Assembly: GCA_946902985.2 (NCBI GenBank)
Contig: OX336391.1
Span: 148,999,545 to 149,063,544 of the forward strand
Direction of reading: 5' to 3'
Source of the DNA: Meconema thalassinum
Lineage: Eukaryota > Arthropoda > Insecta > Orthoptera > Tettigoniidae
Length of the DNA: 64,000 nt
The translations under genes were made by a program, and so were the position numbers. The notes under the pieces are model-generated. The model had not been told where the DNA came from, searched no databases, and saw only the letters and a program-made list of their open reading frames with translations. Positions within the stretch are counted from its first letter, which is position 1. Every line of letters starts with the position of its first letter. Below, piece by piece: positions 10,692-21,250 of the stretch.

Positions 10692-11857
10692 ATACTACGT
10701 TAATCACACAAGCAATGTATTTACAAAAATATGTCCCATAAACCATAAGTTAATTTATCAAATAATAAAGAATATTATTTGTACTCATCTCTCTTGTAGT
10801 CAGCCGTCAAAGAACGTCTGCTGCCATTTCCCAACGGAATGGTTCTATCTCATCTCAGCCATCTGGACGGATTGTTGAGAATTCCAAACTTCCTCTGTAG
10901 TCGTCGGTGTCATCTCTGGCGCTGCTTCAAAAATTAGATTATTATACACTTGATATCTGACTACTAAATTCGCTGTTCAGGTACTACTTTCCCTGTCACA
11001 GTTCGTTGGCGAATTATCGACGATACTGCCCCTACAATATAGTACTGTGACTATCTATCACTGAATTTAACACTTTACAATAACTTCTGTGTCCAAGCAC
11101 ACAAAATAGAAGTCGTTCTGTCCGCAGACGAACACAGTAATAAGACGACTACGCCCGTAGACGCACAGAATAATAGTCTACGTCCTCAGACGAACAGAAT
11201 AGAAGTCAATGTCTTGGCTCTTCATGCCACTTATAAAAGAACTGGCCCTAGGTCTCGATGGGGGGGATTTATGTAAACATTTCTCGAAATAATTGTGGTA
11301 CAGGCATAAAATATATATCACTGAACTCGTAACATTGCACAGGTCAAGAATATGCTCATTAATCCTAGAATCGATCGTAGAGATTTTGTCTAGGCGATTT
11401 CCCGCGTGAATGCTAGCCGAGCGTGCCCACGCTAGACCTGCCGCGTTAACTAGGCATTCTTCTCTCATTGGTTCTCACATTTTCTGTAATTTGGCGGTTC
11501 ATAGCAGATCTTGGCGTCGTAGGAGTGTCCAGCCTGCTCATCAGCCACTCACATTACTGCATCATTTCTTCTAGGCGCGAATATCACAATGAACATACCA
11601 GCATCATGTCTCACTGCGCGTCGCTTCTATTTGAGGCGGCCCACCTGTCCTTCTGACACATCGCTATGCTATTTCCTTTCACAGCTAAAATATTTAGCCT
11701 ATTGTCAACCTGCTTCAGGTATGTCCCCGCTGTCTCCAACCAATGCTTGAAATTTCCTCATCTCCGTCTGGCTACTGACATGATGCTGGTTGAAATATTT
11801 ATTAATTGGAGAAATAAAACATAGAATCATTTATCCAACAGAGGATAAAAGGGTTCA
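10692..11857 (-). repeat. LTR segment B (5' LTR, truncated)
   Basis: A direct repeat of 7746-8923. Its outer end is the TGAACCC terminus (minus strand) at 11857, directly followed by the palindromic element at 11858. Its inner end at 10692 is the break point of the internal deletion, because copy A continues beyond the matching base. Confidence 0.75.
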
Positions 11858-12088
11858 TTATTTTATATCGGTTTGTATTTGTACGGGGAAGTAAGACATG
11901 CTTCACCAGTTAGCCGCTCCGGTGAAAGCTGTACAGCGTTGCCAATATGGGCTCCATCACGCGTCATGGCGCGCCTCTCTCAGAAGTGATGGGCTCCATA
12001 TCAGCAACGCTGTACAGCATTTCCTGGAGTGGCTAGCAGGTGAACCATGTTTTAATTCCCCGTACAAATACAAACCGATATAAAATAA
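11858..12088. mobile_element. 231-bp foldback/palindromic MITE
   Basis: The first 32 bases (TTATTTTATATCGG...) are a perfect inverted repeat of the last 32, and the pairing continues inward with a few mismatches (for example GCTGTACAGCGTTGC near 11930 against its complement near 12015) almost to a central loop of about 25 nt. The whole element can fold into one long hairpin. It begins exactly where LTR B ends. No protein can be supported; open frames here are mirror artefacts of the palindrome. Confidence 0.85.
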
Positions 12089-12279
12089 GTGAATTAATAT
12101 ACGAATTTCACAGTCATACAGCATAACTTTTTGATGTATAAGGATTACAACGCAACCAAGAACTACATTTTCCAACGACCCCGAACCGAGAAAAAGTTAC
12201 CTTACAAAAATGATAACAACTTTCGTTCTTGAAAACACAAAATTTTGAAATTAATAAACCAGTTATACAACATTCCAAT

Positions 12280-12480
12280 TTGGGGGGGGCCGTGGTGGCG
12301 AAATGGTCAAGCTGTTAGCCTCTCACCAAGGTGGACCGGGTTCGATTCCCGGTCAATGCATGTGAGATTTTCGAAGTGAAATGCCATGTCCTGTGGTTCG
12401 GAATCCACGTAAAAAGGAGGTCCCGTGGCTCATGATCGCATGATTAACGGTCACGTAAAACTAGAAGCTTCCTTCCTTCC
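12280..12480 (+). mobile_element. tRNA-derived SINE with 11-bp target duplication
   Basis: The insertion is bounded by AACATTCCAAT at 12269-12279 and 12481-12491. The head contains a pol III A box (TGGCGAAATGG, 12296-12306) and B box (GTTCGATTC, 12340-12348). The tail ends in a CTTCC repeat. It is about 201 bp long with no coding capacity. Confidence 0.88.
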
Positions 12481-12491
12481 AACATTCCAAT

Positions 12492-13309
12492 GTATACTGT
12501 GTTAAAATTTGGATTCAATCCGATGACGGGTTTGTGAGATAATAATTCTTAAATGTGACACATGGTTGAAACACGCTTAAAAACGCGCACTTTTTGTGTT
12601 TCAACTGCGATAAAAAATATTAAAATATAAATTAAAAATTCCAAACCTACATGAACTAACGTAAAATAGAACGACAAAAATGATGATGTTATTGAATTTT
12701 ATGTAGGTCTATTGGTTACTTCACAAACAACCTTCAAACTCGAGTGCACATAATATTTTGGTCGACAGTAGTCATTAGTCAGGCTTTTGTTCAAAATGGA
12801 ATTGGAACAGACTGTAAGCTCACGTGGGCAAATCAATATTATTTACATCAAGTACAAGTGCCATTTGTGGAGGAAATATTAAACTATCTGCCCAGCAAAT
12901 ATGGTTTTCAGACATGGAATAATTATTTTACATTTTAAGTTTGAAGAAAGTGCTTGTTCTGTATGGCAGATTGGAGAAAACGCATAACAGAACCAAGCGC
13001 CATGCAATCATAAAGTGAGGTTAAATCTCTGACTAAATGTTTTGCATAACAGAACCAAGCGCCTTGCATATGACGCGTTTGTATTGCTTTTTTTGATCTA
13101 ATTGGGTTTTAGCCATTTTGCAATGAATAAGTTTCTTAAAAGTCTAATAATATTTTGTATGAAAGACTAAAAGATTGTACAAATAAGCTACCAAAAGGAA
13201 TAATGTATAAGTGTAGGCACACTGATAAAACAGATACCCAGGATACAGATCCCATTATCCACGTGGTTAGACTTAATTGTATGGTTAACCAACATATCTC
13301 GCTTGGAAG
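12492..13309. other. Non-coding AT-rich stretch
   Basis: No gene seen. The only structure is two copies of a 20-base motif, GCATAACAGAACCAAGCGCC, at 12982-13001 and 13044-13063, which recurs as variants at 14482-14500 and 14543-14562. Confidence 0.5.
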
Positions 13310-13314
13310 ATGAT

Positions 13315-13358
13315 GATTGTTGTTTTAAGGGGCGTAACAGTGAGGTCATCTTCCCCTA
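13315..13358 (-). mobile_element. 3'-tail fragment of the resident LINE family
   Basis: This is the reverse complement of the 3' end of the LINE at 49691-56028: the GGGGCAGATGACCTCG...ACGCCCCTTAAAACAACAAT-type tail, with several substitutions. Only the last 45 bases or so are present, which fits extreme 5' truncation. Confidence 0.65.
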
Positions 13359-13737
13359 GACCACTTTCACTGTTATACACCACATGTGTAAGGAGGAACA
13401 TAGCAGCCTTGTTTATAAACCAAGATATCAAGCAATGTTTGCCAGTATTTCTATTTAAAGAGCAAACCTCAAAGCAATATATACCGTAACTGTAGTACAT
13501 CTGACCTACTAGACCGAAATTATTGTGAATTGCTATCAGGAACAAATGATGAAGAGTGAGAAAATATTGCAAAATAAAGACCGTAATTTGCCCCCTGGAT
13601 ATAGTAGAAAACGCGTGTAATCTATGACATTGAAGGATGTAAAGCTTTTAATGATTTTGTTGTTGTTGGTTCATAAGCACAGTTAATTTTGTATTCTACT
13701 ACAGTTTATCGTTCTATTGATGGGGCATAAAATGCAT

Positions 13738-13771
13738 AATAATATTATTATTAATAATAATAATAATAATA
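13738..13771. repeat. (AAT)n microsatellite
   Basis: An imperfect AAT/ATT trinucleotide run, possibly the A-rich tail of the adjacent minus-strand SINE. Confidence 0.7.
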
Positions 13772-13810
13772 GAAAACTATTTTGAATTTCGTGTGAATTT
13801 CTACTAAAAT

Positions 13811-14115
13811 AACCCCCGGCACTACAGCCCTTGAAGAGCCTAGGCCTACCAAGCGACCGCTGCCCAGCCATTCGGCCTGCAGATATTGGGTTGACGCGTG
13901 GCCAGCGCATAGGGTCCCCTCGGCCGTTAATCTTGGTTTTCGTGACCGGGGCGCTGCCTCACTGTCAGACAGCTACTCAATTGTCCTCGCGAGGCTGAGT
14001 GCCCCCCGTTCCAGCCCTCACATCAGTTTCTAAAATCCCTGACGGAGCCGGGAATCGAACCCGGGGCCTCCGGGTGAGTGGCAGGCGCGCCACCCCAACA
14101 CCACAGGACCGGCGT
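13811..14115 (-). mobile_element. tRNA-derived SINE, family 1 (minus strand)
   Basis: On the minus strand the head has a pol III B box (GGGTTCGATTCCCGGCTCC, near 14044-14062) after a tRNA-like region. It is followed by a body (CAGGGATTTTAGAAACTGA ... GAGGGCTGGAACGGGG ... ACGAAAACCAAGATTAACGG) also seen on the plus strand at 20826-21133 and in part at 33568-33715. Confidence 0.85.
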
Positions 14116-14149
14116 TAATTTGTACTAATGCAATCAAAAAGAGTGTCAT

Positions 14150-14432
14150 ATCCACAAGGAATGTAGGTGACCCGAATTGAGTTCCTGGCTGTGCTAAAAG
14201 ATCACTATTCAGGCGTTCAGAGCCGGTGTTTACTTGCGGTAGGGTGGCCAGACCCTTTCCAATCCTCCCCCCTGCCATAGCATCCGGCAAGTGCCCATTT
14301 TGCATCACAAGGCTAGGAGACCTCGTACCAGACCATACCTAGACTTTTTAATGTCCTGGCAGTGCCAGGAATCGAACCTGGGACCTCGGGGGTGACAGCC
14401 AACAATGCTATCCACTTCACCACGTGGCGGTC
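14150..14432 (-). mobile_element. tRNA-derived SINE, distinct head (minus strand)
   Basis: The minus-strand head from 14432 contains an A box (TGGTGAAGTGG) and a B box (GGTTCGATTCC, at 14369-14379) about 40 bp apart, and folds roughly like a tRNA. The T-arm and A-box spacing fit a tRNA-derived promoter, but the body differs from family 1. The left boundary is uncertain. Confidence 0.65.
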
Positions 14433-14719
14433 TATATTTCATTAGAGAATGACAATCCGCTATGCTGTGCATGTAGACATTCATAACAGAACCAAGTGCC
14501 TGGTTCCATTTCAATTATTGTCAATGGTAAATAACCAATAAAGCATAAAAGAACCAAGTGCCATTTTTTAGTATATTCAAGTAATTTACAAATGTAAAAT
14601 AAAATTATGTATGTAATAAAGTAAAATATATCCCCTTTTACGTAATTATGTTATTTTCAGAATCCACACGTGCAATAGGAATTACATATCGAAGGTTAAC
14701 TTTGAGCCTCAATATCTCA

Positions 14720-16238
14720 GTTCCATCTTGATGGTGGTTGGTTCCTTTATGCATAACATGGTCCAAATATCGTCGGGTTAAAGAGACTTTGCACGGTTGG
14801 AAGTGGCGTTGTATGGTTAAAAACTGTCTAGCGAAAATATACGTCGATGGAAACGGAACTACTGTACTATTCTCAGATACGAAGGCGAACATAACCATGC
14901 ACCGAGTGAGAAGTTAGTTATTGTTGTTTTAAGGGGCGGAACTACGAGGTCATCTGCCCCTACCGAGTGAGAAATTAGCTCGCCAGATTACTGCAAGTAA
15001 TGTGAAGAGGAAGGCTGCTGAGGACTTGAATGAAACACCAAGGAAAATCATCAGAAGAGAAATCTACAATATGAACACTGCAGCGTCACTAACTATCAAC
15101 GACATTAATCTCCTACGGCGAAGTGTGTATAGAGTTCGTCGAAGGGAACAGCCCGTCTTACCTAAGTCAGCCGCAGAGGTTCAACGTGCTCTTTAAGAAA
15201 TGAACATTTCAACAAACCAGGGTGAGCTTTTCTTGCAGTTTAATGACACCGAGAATGGCAAAATATGCTTCACAACAGCGAAGAATTTGAAATTTGCTTG
15301 TGGTCGAGATAGAATTTTCGTCGATGGCACTTCCACGTGTTGTCCAAAGTATTTTTATCATTTTTTTTACCATTCACGTGTTTGAAAACTGTCATTATAT
15401 ACTAACAATTATTTTCCTGCTTTTACCCACTTTCTAAAATATATTAAAAGTGTAGGTACTATAAATTTGTTTATAATTAAAATGTTCTTTAAATGAAATT
15501 TCAACAAGAATACAACGACTTACGTGAAGGTATTTTCAAGTATTATTGACAAATGCCAAGAATTAAGAACTACGTTTTTTACCAAGGCAAATCGTTGCGG
15601 ACTTTGAAGAAGGAATTCATCACGCCGCCAGGGGAGTATGGCCGGATATTGAGGTAATTGGTTGTAGGTGTCATCTCACTCAGTCCTGGTGGAGGAAAAT
15701 CCAACAATTTAGCCTTTCACAAGCGTACGTGGAAAAATCATCGGAGTTGGGGCAATGGCTTCGAACGATTTTTGGCCTTCCCTTATTGAAACCCGAAGAA
15801 GTTGCTGATGCCTTTATAGAAGATTTCACGTCCTGCAAGCCTAAAGACGAACAAGTTACTGAATTTTGTGGCTATTTGACGGAAACATATATCACAGAAG
15901 ACGCAAAATTCCCGCCTACTGCTTGGGCATCATCGTCAGTATCTTCGCTTCGTACAACGAACGCATGTGAAAGCTTTCATTCGCACACGGCACACCCAAA
16001 CATATTCCGTTTCGTGGAAGTTTTAAAGCAGAGGCAAATGGAAACAGAGATTTCTATTGAGAGTGTGGGAATCAAGAAAATGCCAACCAATCGCCAATAC
16101 ACGAAGTGGATTGAGATTATGGAGCGAACGCGACGGGAATACGAACAGGGGCAAATTACCAGGTTACGATACACAACCTGCGCCGCATACCACTATAAGA
16201 AAAGGGAAAACTATAACAAATTAATGCAAATAATGTGA
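14720..16238 (+). pseudogene. MULE-type transposase relic with FLYWCH-like N-terminus
   Basis: Conceptual pieces in several frames follow the order of FLYWCH/MULE transposases. A degraded FLYWCH-like zinc domain (WKWRC...NC...EHNH) lies at about 14790-14900. A linker follows (KRKAAEDLNETPRKIIRRE at 15005-15061). The DDE-domain entry IFVDGTSTCCPKYFYHFF is near 15317, and the segment VADFEEGIHHAARGVWPDI, with GCRCHLTQSWWRKIQ after it, lies around 15600-15710. The C-terminal frame 15729-16238 (169 residues) contains the family hallmark TTNACESFHS. Breaks: a frame change in the FLYWCH part, a LINE-tail insertion at 14918-14961, a TAA at 15194-15196, and a scrambled AT-rich gap at about 15386-15590. 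No terminal inverted repeats were found. An AATAAA and an A12 run follow the stop codon. Confidence 0.8.
14918..14961 (-). mobile_element. 44-bp LINE insertion with 17-bp target duplication
   Basis: A 44-bp insert matching, in reverse complement, only the extreme 3' end of the LINE at 49691-56028. It is flanked by ACCGAGTGAGAAGTTAG (14901-14917) and ACCGAGTGAGAAATTAG (14962-14978), one mismatch apart. It interrupts the MULE frame at the EHNHAPSEK segment, so it arrived after the MULE sequence. Confidence 0.85.
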
Positions 16239-16286
16239 ACTGACCGTAATAAATAATATGTGACGTGCAGGAATCGATTTCCTGTA

Positions 16287-16314
16287 AATAAATTAATCAA
16301 GCAAAAAAAAAAAA
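16287..16314 (+). other. AATAAA plus A12 run after the MULE relic
   Basis: An ATAAAT/AATAAA-like signal near 16287 precedes a run of twelve A residues at 16303-16314, about 65 bp after the transposase stop codon. This would fit a retroposed transcript end. It would also fit a polypurine tract (A12GGGG) in front of the 2.9-kb unit. Confidence 0.4.
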
Positions 16315-16330
16315 GGGGTGCAATGAGAGA

Positions 16331-19300
16331 CTAACTAGGTAGATTATTAGCTTGGGAATAACCTAACCCCCAAGGGAGGATGATGAAGAAAAAGAAGTGG
16401 GTTTCGGACTGGAGAAAAAGGATGGAGAAATAGGACGAGAGTCCAACAGAAGTTATAATTTTAACTTTAAGTATACTCAAAGGCAGCTGCCACTGCAAAT
16501 CCGCTTTCCGATACCTAAAGTGGGTAGGGACCTGGGCGAAGCTAACAGGAAACGCAGCTGGAACTTGGGCTATTCGCAAGAAAGCTGCTATAGCGTACTC
16601 CCTCTCAAGCATAAATATACCTACTATGGGGAAGGGTGGTGGTCTGGCAAGACAAAGAGTAGCAGATTTATTGTGTATCTGTTCAAAGCAGTTTGTTTCC
16701 AAACAAGTATTTTGAAGAATACAAATAATTTGAATCAGCCGTGATATTTTAGTTCTTGAAATTGTAGAATTTCTAAAGAGCGACCGAATGCTTCCAAGAA
16801 GGATAGGAATAAAGCAATTATACCCTTGGGAATAATTTTGGTAAGAGTACCAATAGTTGCATTTAGAAATGACTAAGCTTTTACCCAGCAAGGTGCCGAT
16901 TAAAAGTTTAGATAATGAGAAACACTTAAATTTTGAAAAACCAACCGTAAGTGGTAGAGAGAATCTCCACAAGCAGGAAGCTGGCGTAGCGAGCTATGCT
17001 TGCCTTACTGGCCAGTTAGAATTAGCTATCAAAGCTAAGAGAGACGTTAATAAGTTAATAACTAAGAGTTCTTGCTCAAATGCAACAAGTGGTGAAAACC
17101 TTATCAAGGGAAGACAGGATCTTGCCTAACCGTTATGTTTGAGAAATGATAAATCAAAAGAACAAATCTTAATTTATTTAACAATGTAAAAAGAAGTAGT
17201 TTATGTAACAAATATATAATTTTGATTTTGTAAACAATTGGGGTCGCAGACCTCCGAAAACATCTAAAGCTTGCACCAGGCAATTGACAATTTTTGGGTT
17301 TTAAACCTTTTATACGTACTAAAATCTTCGTAAGATTTTGAAATAGCTAAGATTATAAATAGAAAAATTTTAAGATAATTAAAGTAATACAGGTTAAACA
17401 ATAAATCAAGTACAAGGTGTGTACTTAAAGGATTTCTAGATAGGTATCTTAGAATTATGAACAAATAACAACTTCGAAAGTAACAACAACAAAAAAACAG
17501 GCAGAAATGAAATAGAAGTTTCTATAACTTCTTGTATTAATACAGGGCTACATTTGGCGATTATACAAATAGGGCAGGTCACTTATTGTGAAACCTGAAG
17601 AGAAAAATTGAAAGGAAGTTTCTAGAACTCCTATGTGGGTAGGGATCACGAGAAAAATAGGGCAAATTTCCCTTTCGTGAAACCTAGAGATAACTCACTT
17701 TTGAGTAAAAAGAATTGGATTCCCTCATTAGAAGGGTGAAACAATATAATTTAAGGCGTGTACTAGACACGAAGTTTTACAGACATTAATTCATTATACG
17801 TGGAGCAAGTAAGGAAGGGCACTTATTGAGAGTGACACATCATTGAAAAAAGACCTAAAGTAACAATTTTATTATTTTAGTTTGTTAGTAAAGGGATTGG
17901 GAAAGATCAAATGGGATTGTGGAAGAGTGTTCATGGCCGTATTTATTGTACTCGGACGAGCGCGACGCGGATGAAAAGTTGAACAGGCACTGTTTTCACT
18001 ATAGTCTGTTGATATAGTTGAAAAGTTCACTGTAGTAGCACAAAAAGTTGATGGCAAAGAAAGTTATTGCAATGGTGGAAAATAACTAGTTACACTAGAT
18101 TTGCGAGAGTCTATTGCTTGAAAAACTTGTAGGCTATAGTTGAATGCACCAGAAAAATCCCAACGGAGGAAGAAAAATTAGATATTGATTAGCAGTTCAT
18201 AAGGAAGATTCCTTAGTTTGAAAAGGTATTCCCATATGTGAGTGGAAAGTACTAGAAGGTTTAACTCGTAGATAAATCGTTCGGCATGGAAAATTCCAGA
18301 ACAATCATGACTGAAGAATAGGGCAAAAGTTAGTCCAGCGGTGGAACGAGCTAAGTATTTTATAGACAGCGGGTAATTTTTTGGTGTCCCACGTTGTGAG
18401 AAAATCTCTCATTTAATAAGCATAAGAAATGCTGCTTCATGTTAAGATTGGCTTAGATAGACAAAAGCCCAACATAGAAAATCCCGCGAAGGATGATTAT
18501 TGCCCCACATAAGAAATCTCACACTGCCTATAAAATGATCATTAAAAAGCATGCAGCTATTTAAAATCAATTAAAATAAGTTGAAGAACGTTGAAGTAGT
18601 ACTTAGCTCATTCCTGATGAACGGCGAATCCTTAGGTGATCGTTAGTCAGGAATTCACAACATGGCGAAGATTTGAAAGTTTGTCTCTCGAGGTGAGGAG
18701 ACGAGCTTTAGTAAAGCTCCGAGTGACTAGTTTGACTTCAAACGCACAAGTGAGGCCAGCTCAACGGAGCGCGAAGAGACCAGTGAAGGGAAAAAGGTGG
18801 GGGTAGGAGACAAAAGGAATACATATAAGAATAGCCAACATAACAGAAATGAATTTTCTTGATGAAATGGTCTTCAAAGAGTTGATAGCTAGCGTCACTA
18901 GCGCAGCCTGGTGGGTGAAAAAGTAGACGAAGTTCTCTTGATCACGGAGATGATAGCGGGCGATAGCGACGATATCTGGTGGCTAGATAGGTAAGGAAGT
19001 CCTCTTGTGCAGGGAAGAATTGAGGAACTTCAGAGATTCGCTGCTAGATGACGCTAGGTGGGTCATGGAAGATATATATCTAGGACAGACTTACAGGCTT
19101 AGAGCATAAATACAATAGAGGGCGCATTGCCACACTGCGCCTCTACTGTGACGTGAAGCCAACATCTCGATCAGCTGACTGAAGGGTAATGGCTAAAGAC
19201 CGACTACAATTGGCTAATGGCGAATGCTAAGCAACGTCAAGGAATACAAAAGGAGCTCCATATTGGATAATTCTATTATCACTATCTGCAGTTCCCTTCA

Positions 19301-19504
19301 GTCAGCTGATCGAGATGTTGGTTTCAACAATGTGACGTCATCAGCCATCTATTGAATTTATGATCTAAGCTTACAGGTAGTGTAAGAAACATATACCAAC
19401 AAAGAGTAATCAGGAGATCACTGTTGGTGTTTGCGAAAAAAGGAAGGGATGAACTAAAGCAAAGAGAAGCAAAAGCTTACCGTGTATTCCAAAGAATACA
19501 CCAC
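16331..19504 (+). repeat. Diverged 2.9-kb repeat unit, right copy
   Basis: The inverted partner of 101-2985, with collinear similarity throughout. It starts near AGGTAGATTATTAGCTTGGG and ends just past the hairpin at 19482-19501. A 272-bp MITE plus its duplication accounts for nearly all the length difference. The minus-strand frame at 16331-16972 corresponds to the plus-strand frame 2372-3070 of the left copy. The strand that appears coding is T-rich, which by itself suppresses stop codons, so I do not call it a gene. An A12GGGG purine tract just upstream (16303-16318) would suit an LTR start. Confidence 0.6.
19098..19369. mobile_element. 272-bp MITE with 8-bp target duplication
   Basis: Flanked by perfect CTTACAGG duplications at 19090-19097 and 19370-19377. 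The terminal inverted repeats begin CTTAGAGCATAAAT (left) and, in reverse complement, CTTAGATCATAAAT (right). They continue inward to a strong match over CCAACATCTCGATCAGCTG, interrupted by about 25 extra bases in the left arm. An 8-bp duplication is typical of hAT, P-like and some other DNA transposons. No coding capacity. It is absent from the left copy of the unit, so it inserted after the two copies separated. Confidence 0.88.
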
Positions 19505-19670
19505 TACCTCCTCGTGGTGTACCCTGGAAACGGCAGAGCCGGCTAAACGTCTCTTCTAATATAATTGAATTGAGCATATATGAACGTAAATATAGTACAT
19601 GATGTGAATGGTCATCACCTGAGGGCGGATGTTGATGCCTTGAAAATTCGCCTACTGCCTAATGCTCAAT

Positions 19671-20065
19671 GTTGTTGTTGATTGAGGGGCTTTGCGACAT
19701 CGTGGTCATGTAACCCCACGTAGTTGGGTGTGTGTGTGTGGGGATTTGTCTGATAACCTGTGGTACTGTGATGGCTGCATTATTGTGTGTAGGCCTAGTG
19801 TAATTCAGATGAGGATTGGGAAGGAGGCGGCCATGGCCTTCAGTTAGGCCCAATCCGGCATTTGCTTGGAGTAGAAGTGGGAAACCACGGAAAACCACTT
19901 CCAGGATGGCGGGAGTAGGAATCGAATACACCTCTTCTCAGTTTTATCTCACGAGGCTGAGTGTACCACGTTCCAGCCCTCACACCATAATTGAATTTCT
20001 TGGCAGAGCCGGGAATCGAACACGAGCCTCCGCGGTGACAGCCACTACGCAATGAGGTGGACATA
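19671..20065 (-). mobile_element. tRNA-derived SINE, family 2 (minus strand)
   Basis: Flanked by TAATGCTCAAT (19660-19670) and TAATGCTCTAT (20066-20076), an 11-bp duplication with one mismatch. On the minus strand the head carries a B box (GTTCGATTCCCGGC, near 20007-20020). The body includes a GGTTTTCCGTGGTTTCCCAC...GGCAAATGC...GGCCATGGCCGC domain that is also present at 22540-22640, and the far end is an (AAC)n tail. A related head lies at 63763-63905. Confidence 0.85.
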
Positions 20066-20076
20066 TAATGCTCTAT

Positions 20077-20825
20077 GAAATGTAATCTGAAAAGGACTGA
20101 CTTTAAAAAAAATATTCGATCGAACTGGCGACAGATTTACCGAGGATTCATAAAAGCAATCCTGTTTTATTCACTACTCAATTACCTACTATCATTAAAA
20201 TATAGTTGAATTCAATATAAATGGCAGTTAAAATGTTCGGCGTATTCTTATTCCAAATGTTTTTAGAACCATATTAATTAAAATCTCAATAAGACAAACT
20301 TCCAAGATGGACAAAAAAGAAAAAAAACATTCGCTGGAGTAATTTAATACATCAATACTTTGGAATTAATTCAAATTATTTAGAATACTTCTCTCATTTA
20401 ACTTAAAAACAACTCGTTTAAACGTTGTGTCAGCCGTAGGATTTTCTTTTATACAATCATTTACAAAACCAACTACATTCCCCTAACAAGTCACTTTACT
20501 TGCCTACGAAGAATATTTTAACATATTTTATCGTATGAGAAAAAAATTATTATGCATTAAAATTATGTGAAAGATTATCATATTTGTAAATACTGTCGTA
20601 AAATTGTCTAAAAAGCATGACACATAAAATGGCAAAAATATAAAATAATGTTGAAGTGAGCATGTGTAATTCCCCTGCGCTACTGCGTAGAAAGGATTTC
20701 TGCACCAATTGGCGTCGTATTACTGTAATTTGAAAAGGAAACACCACGAGGATTTCTAAAGTAGAATTTACTTGGGATATCTACCCTTTTCTCGGCGGGC
20801 ATAAGATGCCATGAATTTTTATGTG
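20077..20825. other. Non-coding AT-rich stretch
   Basis: No gene, RNA or repeat recognised; short open frames only. Confidence 0.5.
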
Positions 20826-21133
20826 GCGGGTATTTTTGACGGCCGGATACGCTTCCTGGAGCCTTACACCTGGAGTCCTCGGGTTCGATTCCCGGCTCCG
20901 CCAGGGATTTTAGAAACTGACGTGAGGGCTGGAACGGGGTGCACTCAGCCTCGTGAGGACAATTGAGTAGCTATCCGACAGTGAGGCAGCGCCCCGATCA
21001 CGAAAACCAAGATTAACGGCCGAGGGGATCCGATGTGCTGATCACGCGTCACCCCAATATCTGCAGGCCAAATGGCTGGGCAGCGGTCGCTTGGTAGGCC
21101 TAGGCCCTTCATGGGCTGTAGTGCCAGGGGGAA
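20826..21133 (+). mobile_element. tRNA-derived SINE, family 1 (plus strand)
   Basis: The same family as 13811-14115. The B box GGGTTCGATTCCCGGCTCC lies near 20880-20898, followed by the shared body through GGCAGCGGTCGCTTGGTAGG. Its tail is followed by an A-rich AAAAATAAGTAAGG stretch. Confidence 0.85.
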
Positions 21134-21143
21134 AAATAAGTAA

Positions 21144-21250
21144 GGAGCTGGAAGGAAGTAGCCGTGGCCTATTAGAAAGGACAGTTCCTGGATTTGTATA
21201 GAGTTGAAAATAGGAAAGCATGGAAAACCATTTCAGACTGGCTGCATGGT
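21144..21250 (-). mobile_element. Fragment of a SINE central domain
   Basis: On the minus strand this reads as a diverged version of the GGTTTTCC...GGCCACGG..TTCCTTCC domain seen in the SINEs at 19671-20065 and 22440-22806. Head and tail are missing. Confidence 0.5.

Noticed and set aside
11898..12175. Open frames on both strands over the palindrome
   Set aside because: They mirror each other because the DNA is a palindrome; no family similarity.
12290..12360. A possible tRNA gene
   Set aside because: A and B boxes are good, but the sequence sits at the head of a 201-bp insertion with a target duplication, so it is a SINE. The same applies to the heads at 22440, 40980, 60470 and 63763.
16303..16320. 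A firm polypurine tract proving the right 2.9-kb unit is an LTR
   Set aside because: A12GGGGTG looks right, but the left copy shows no such tract at the matching boundary and the A run can equally be a poly-A tail of the MULE relic.
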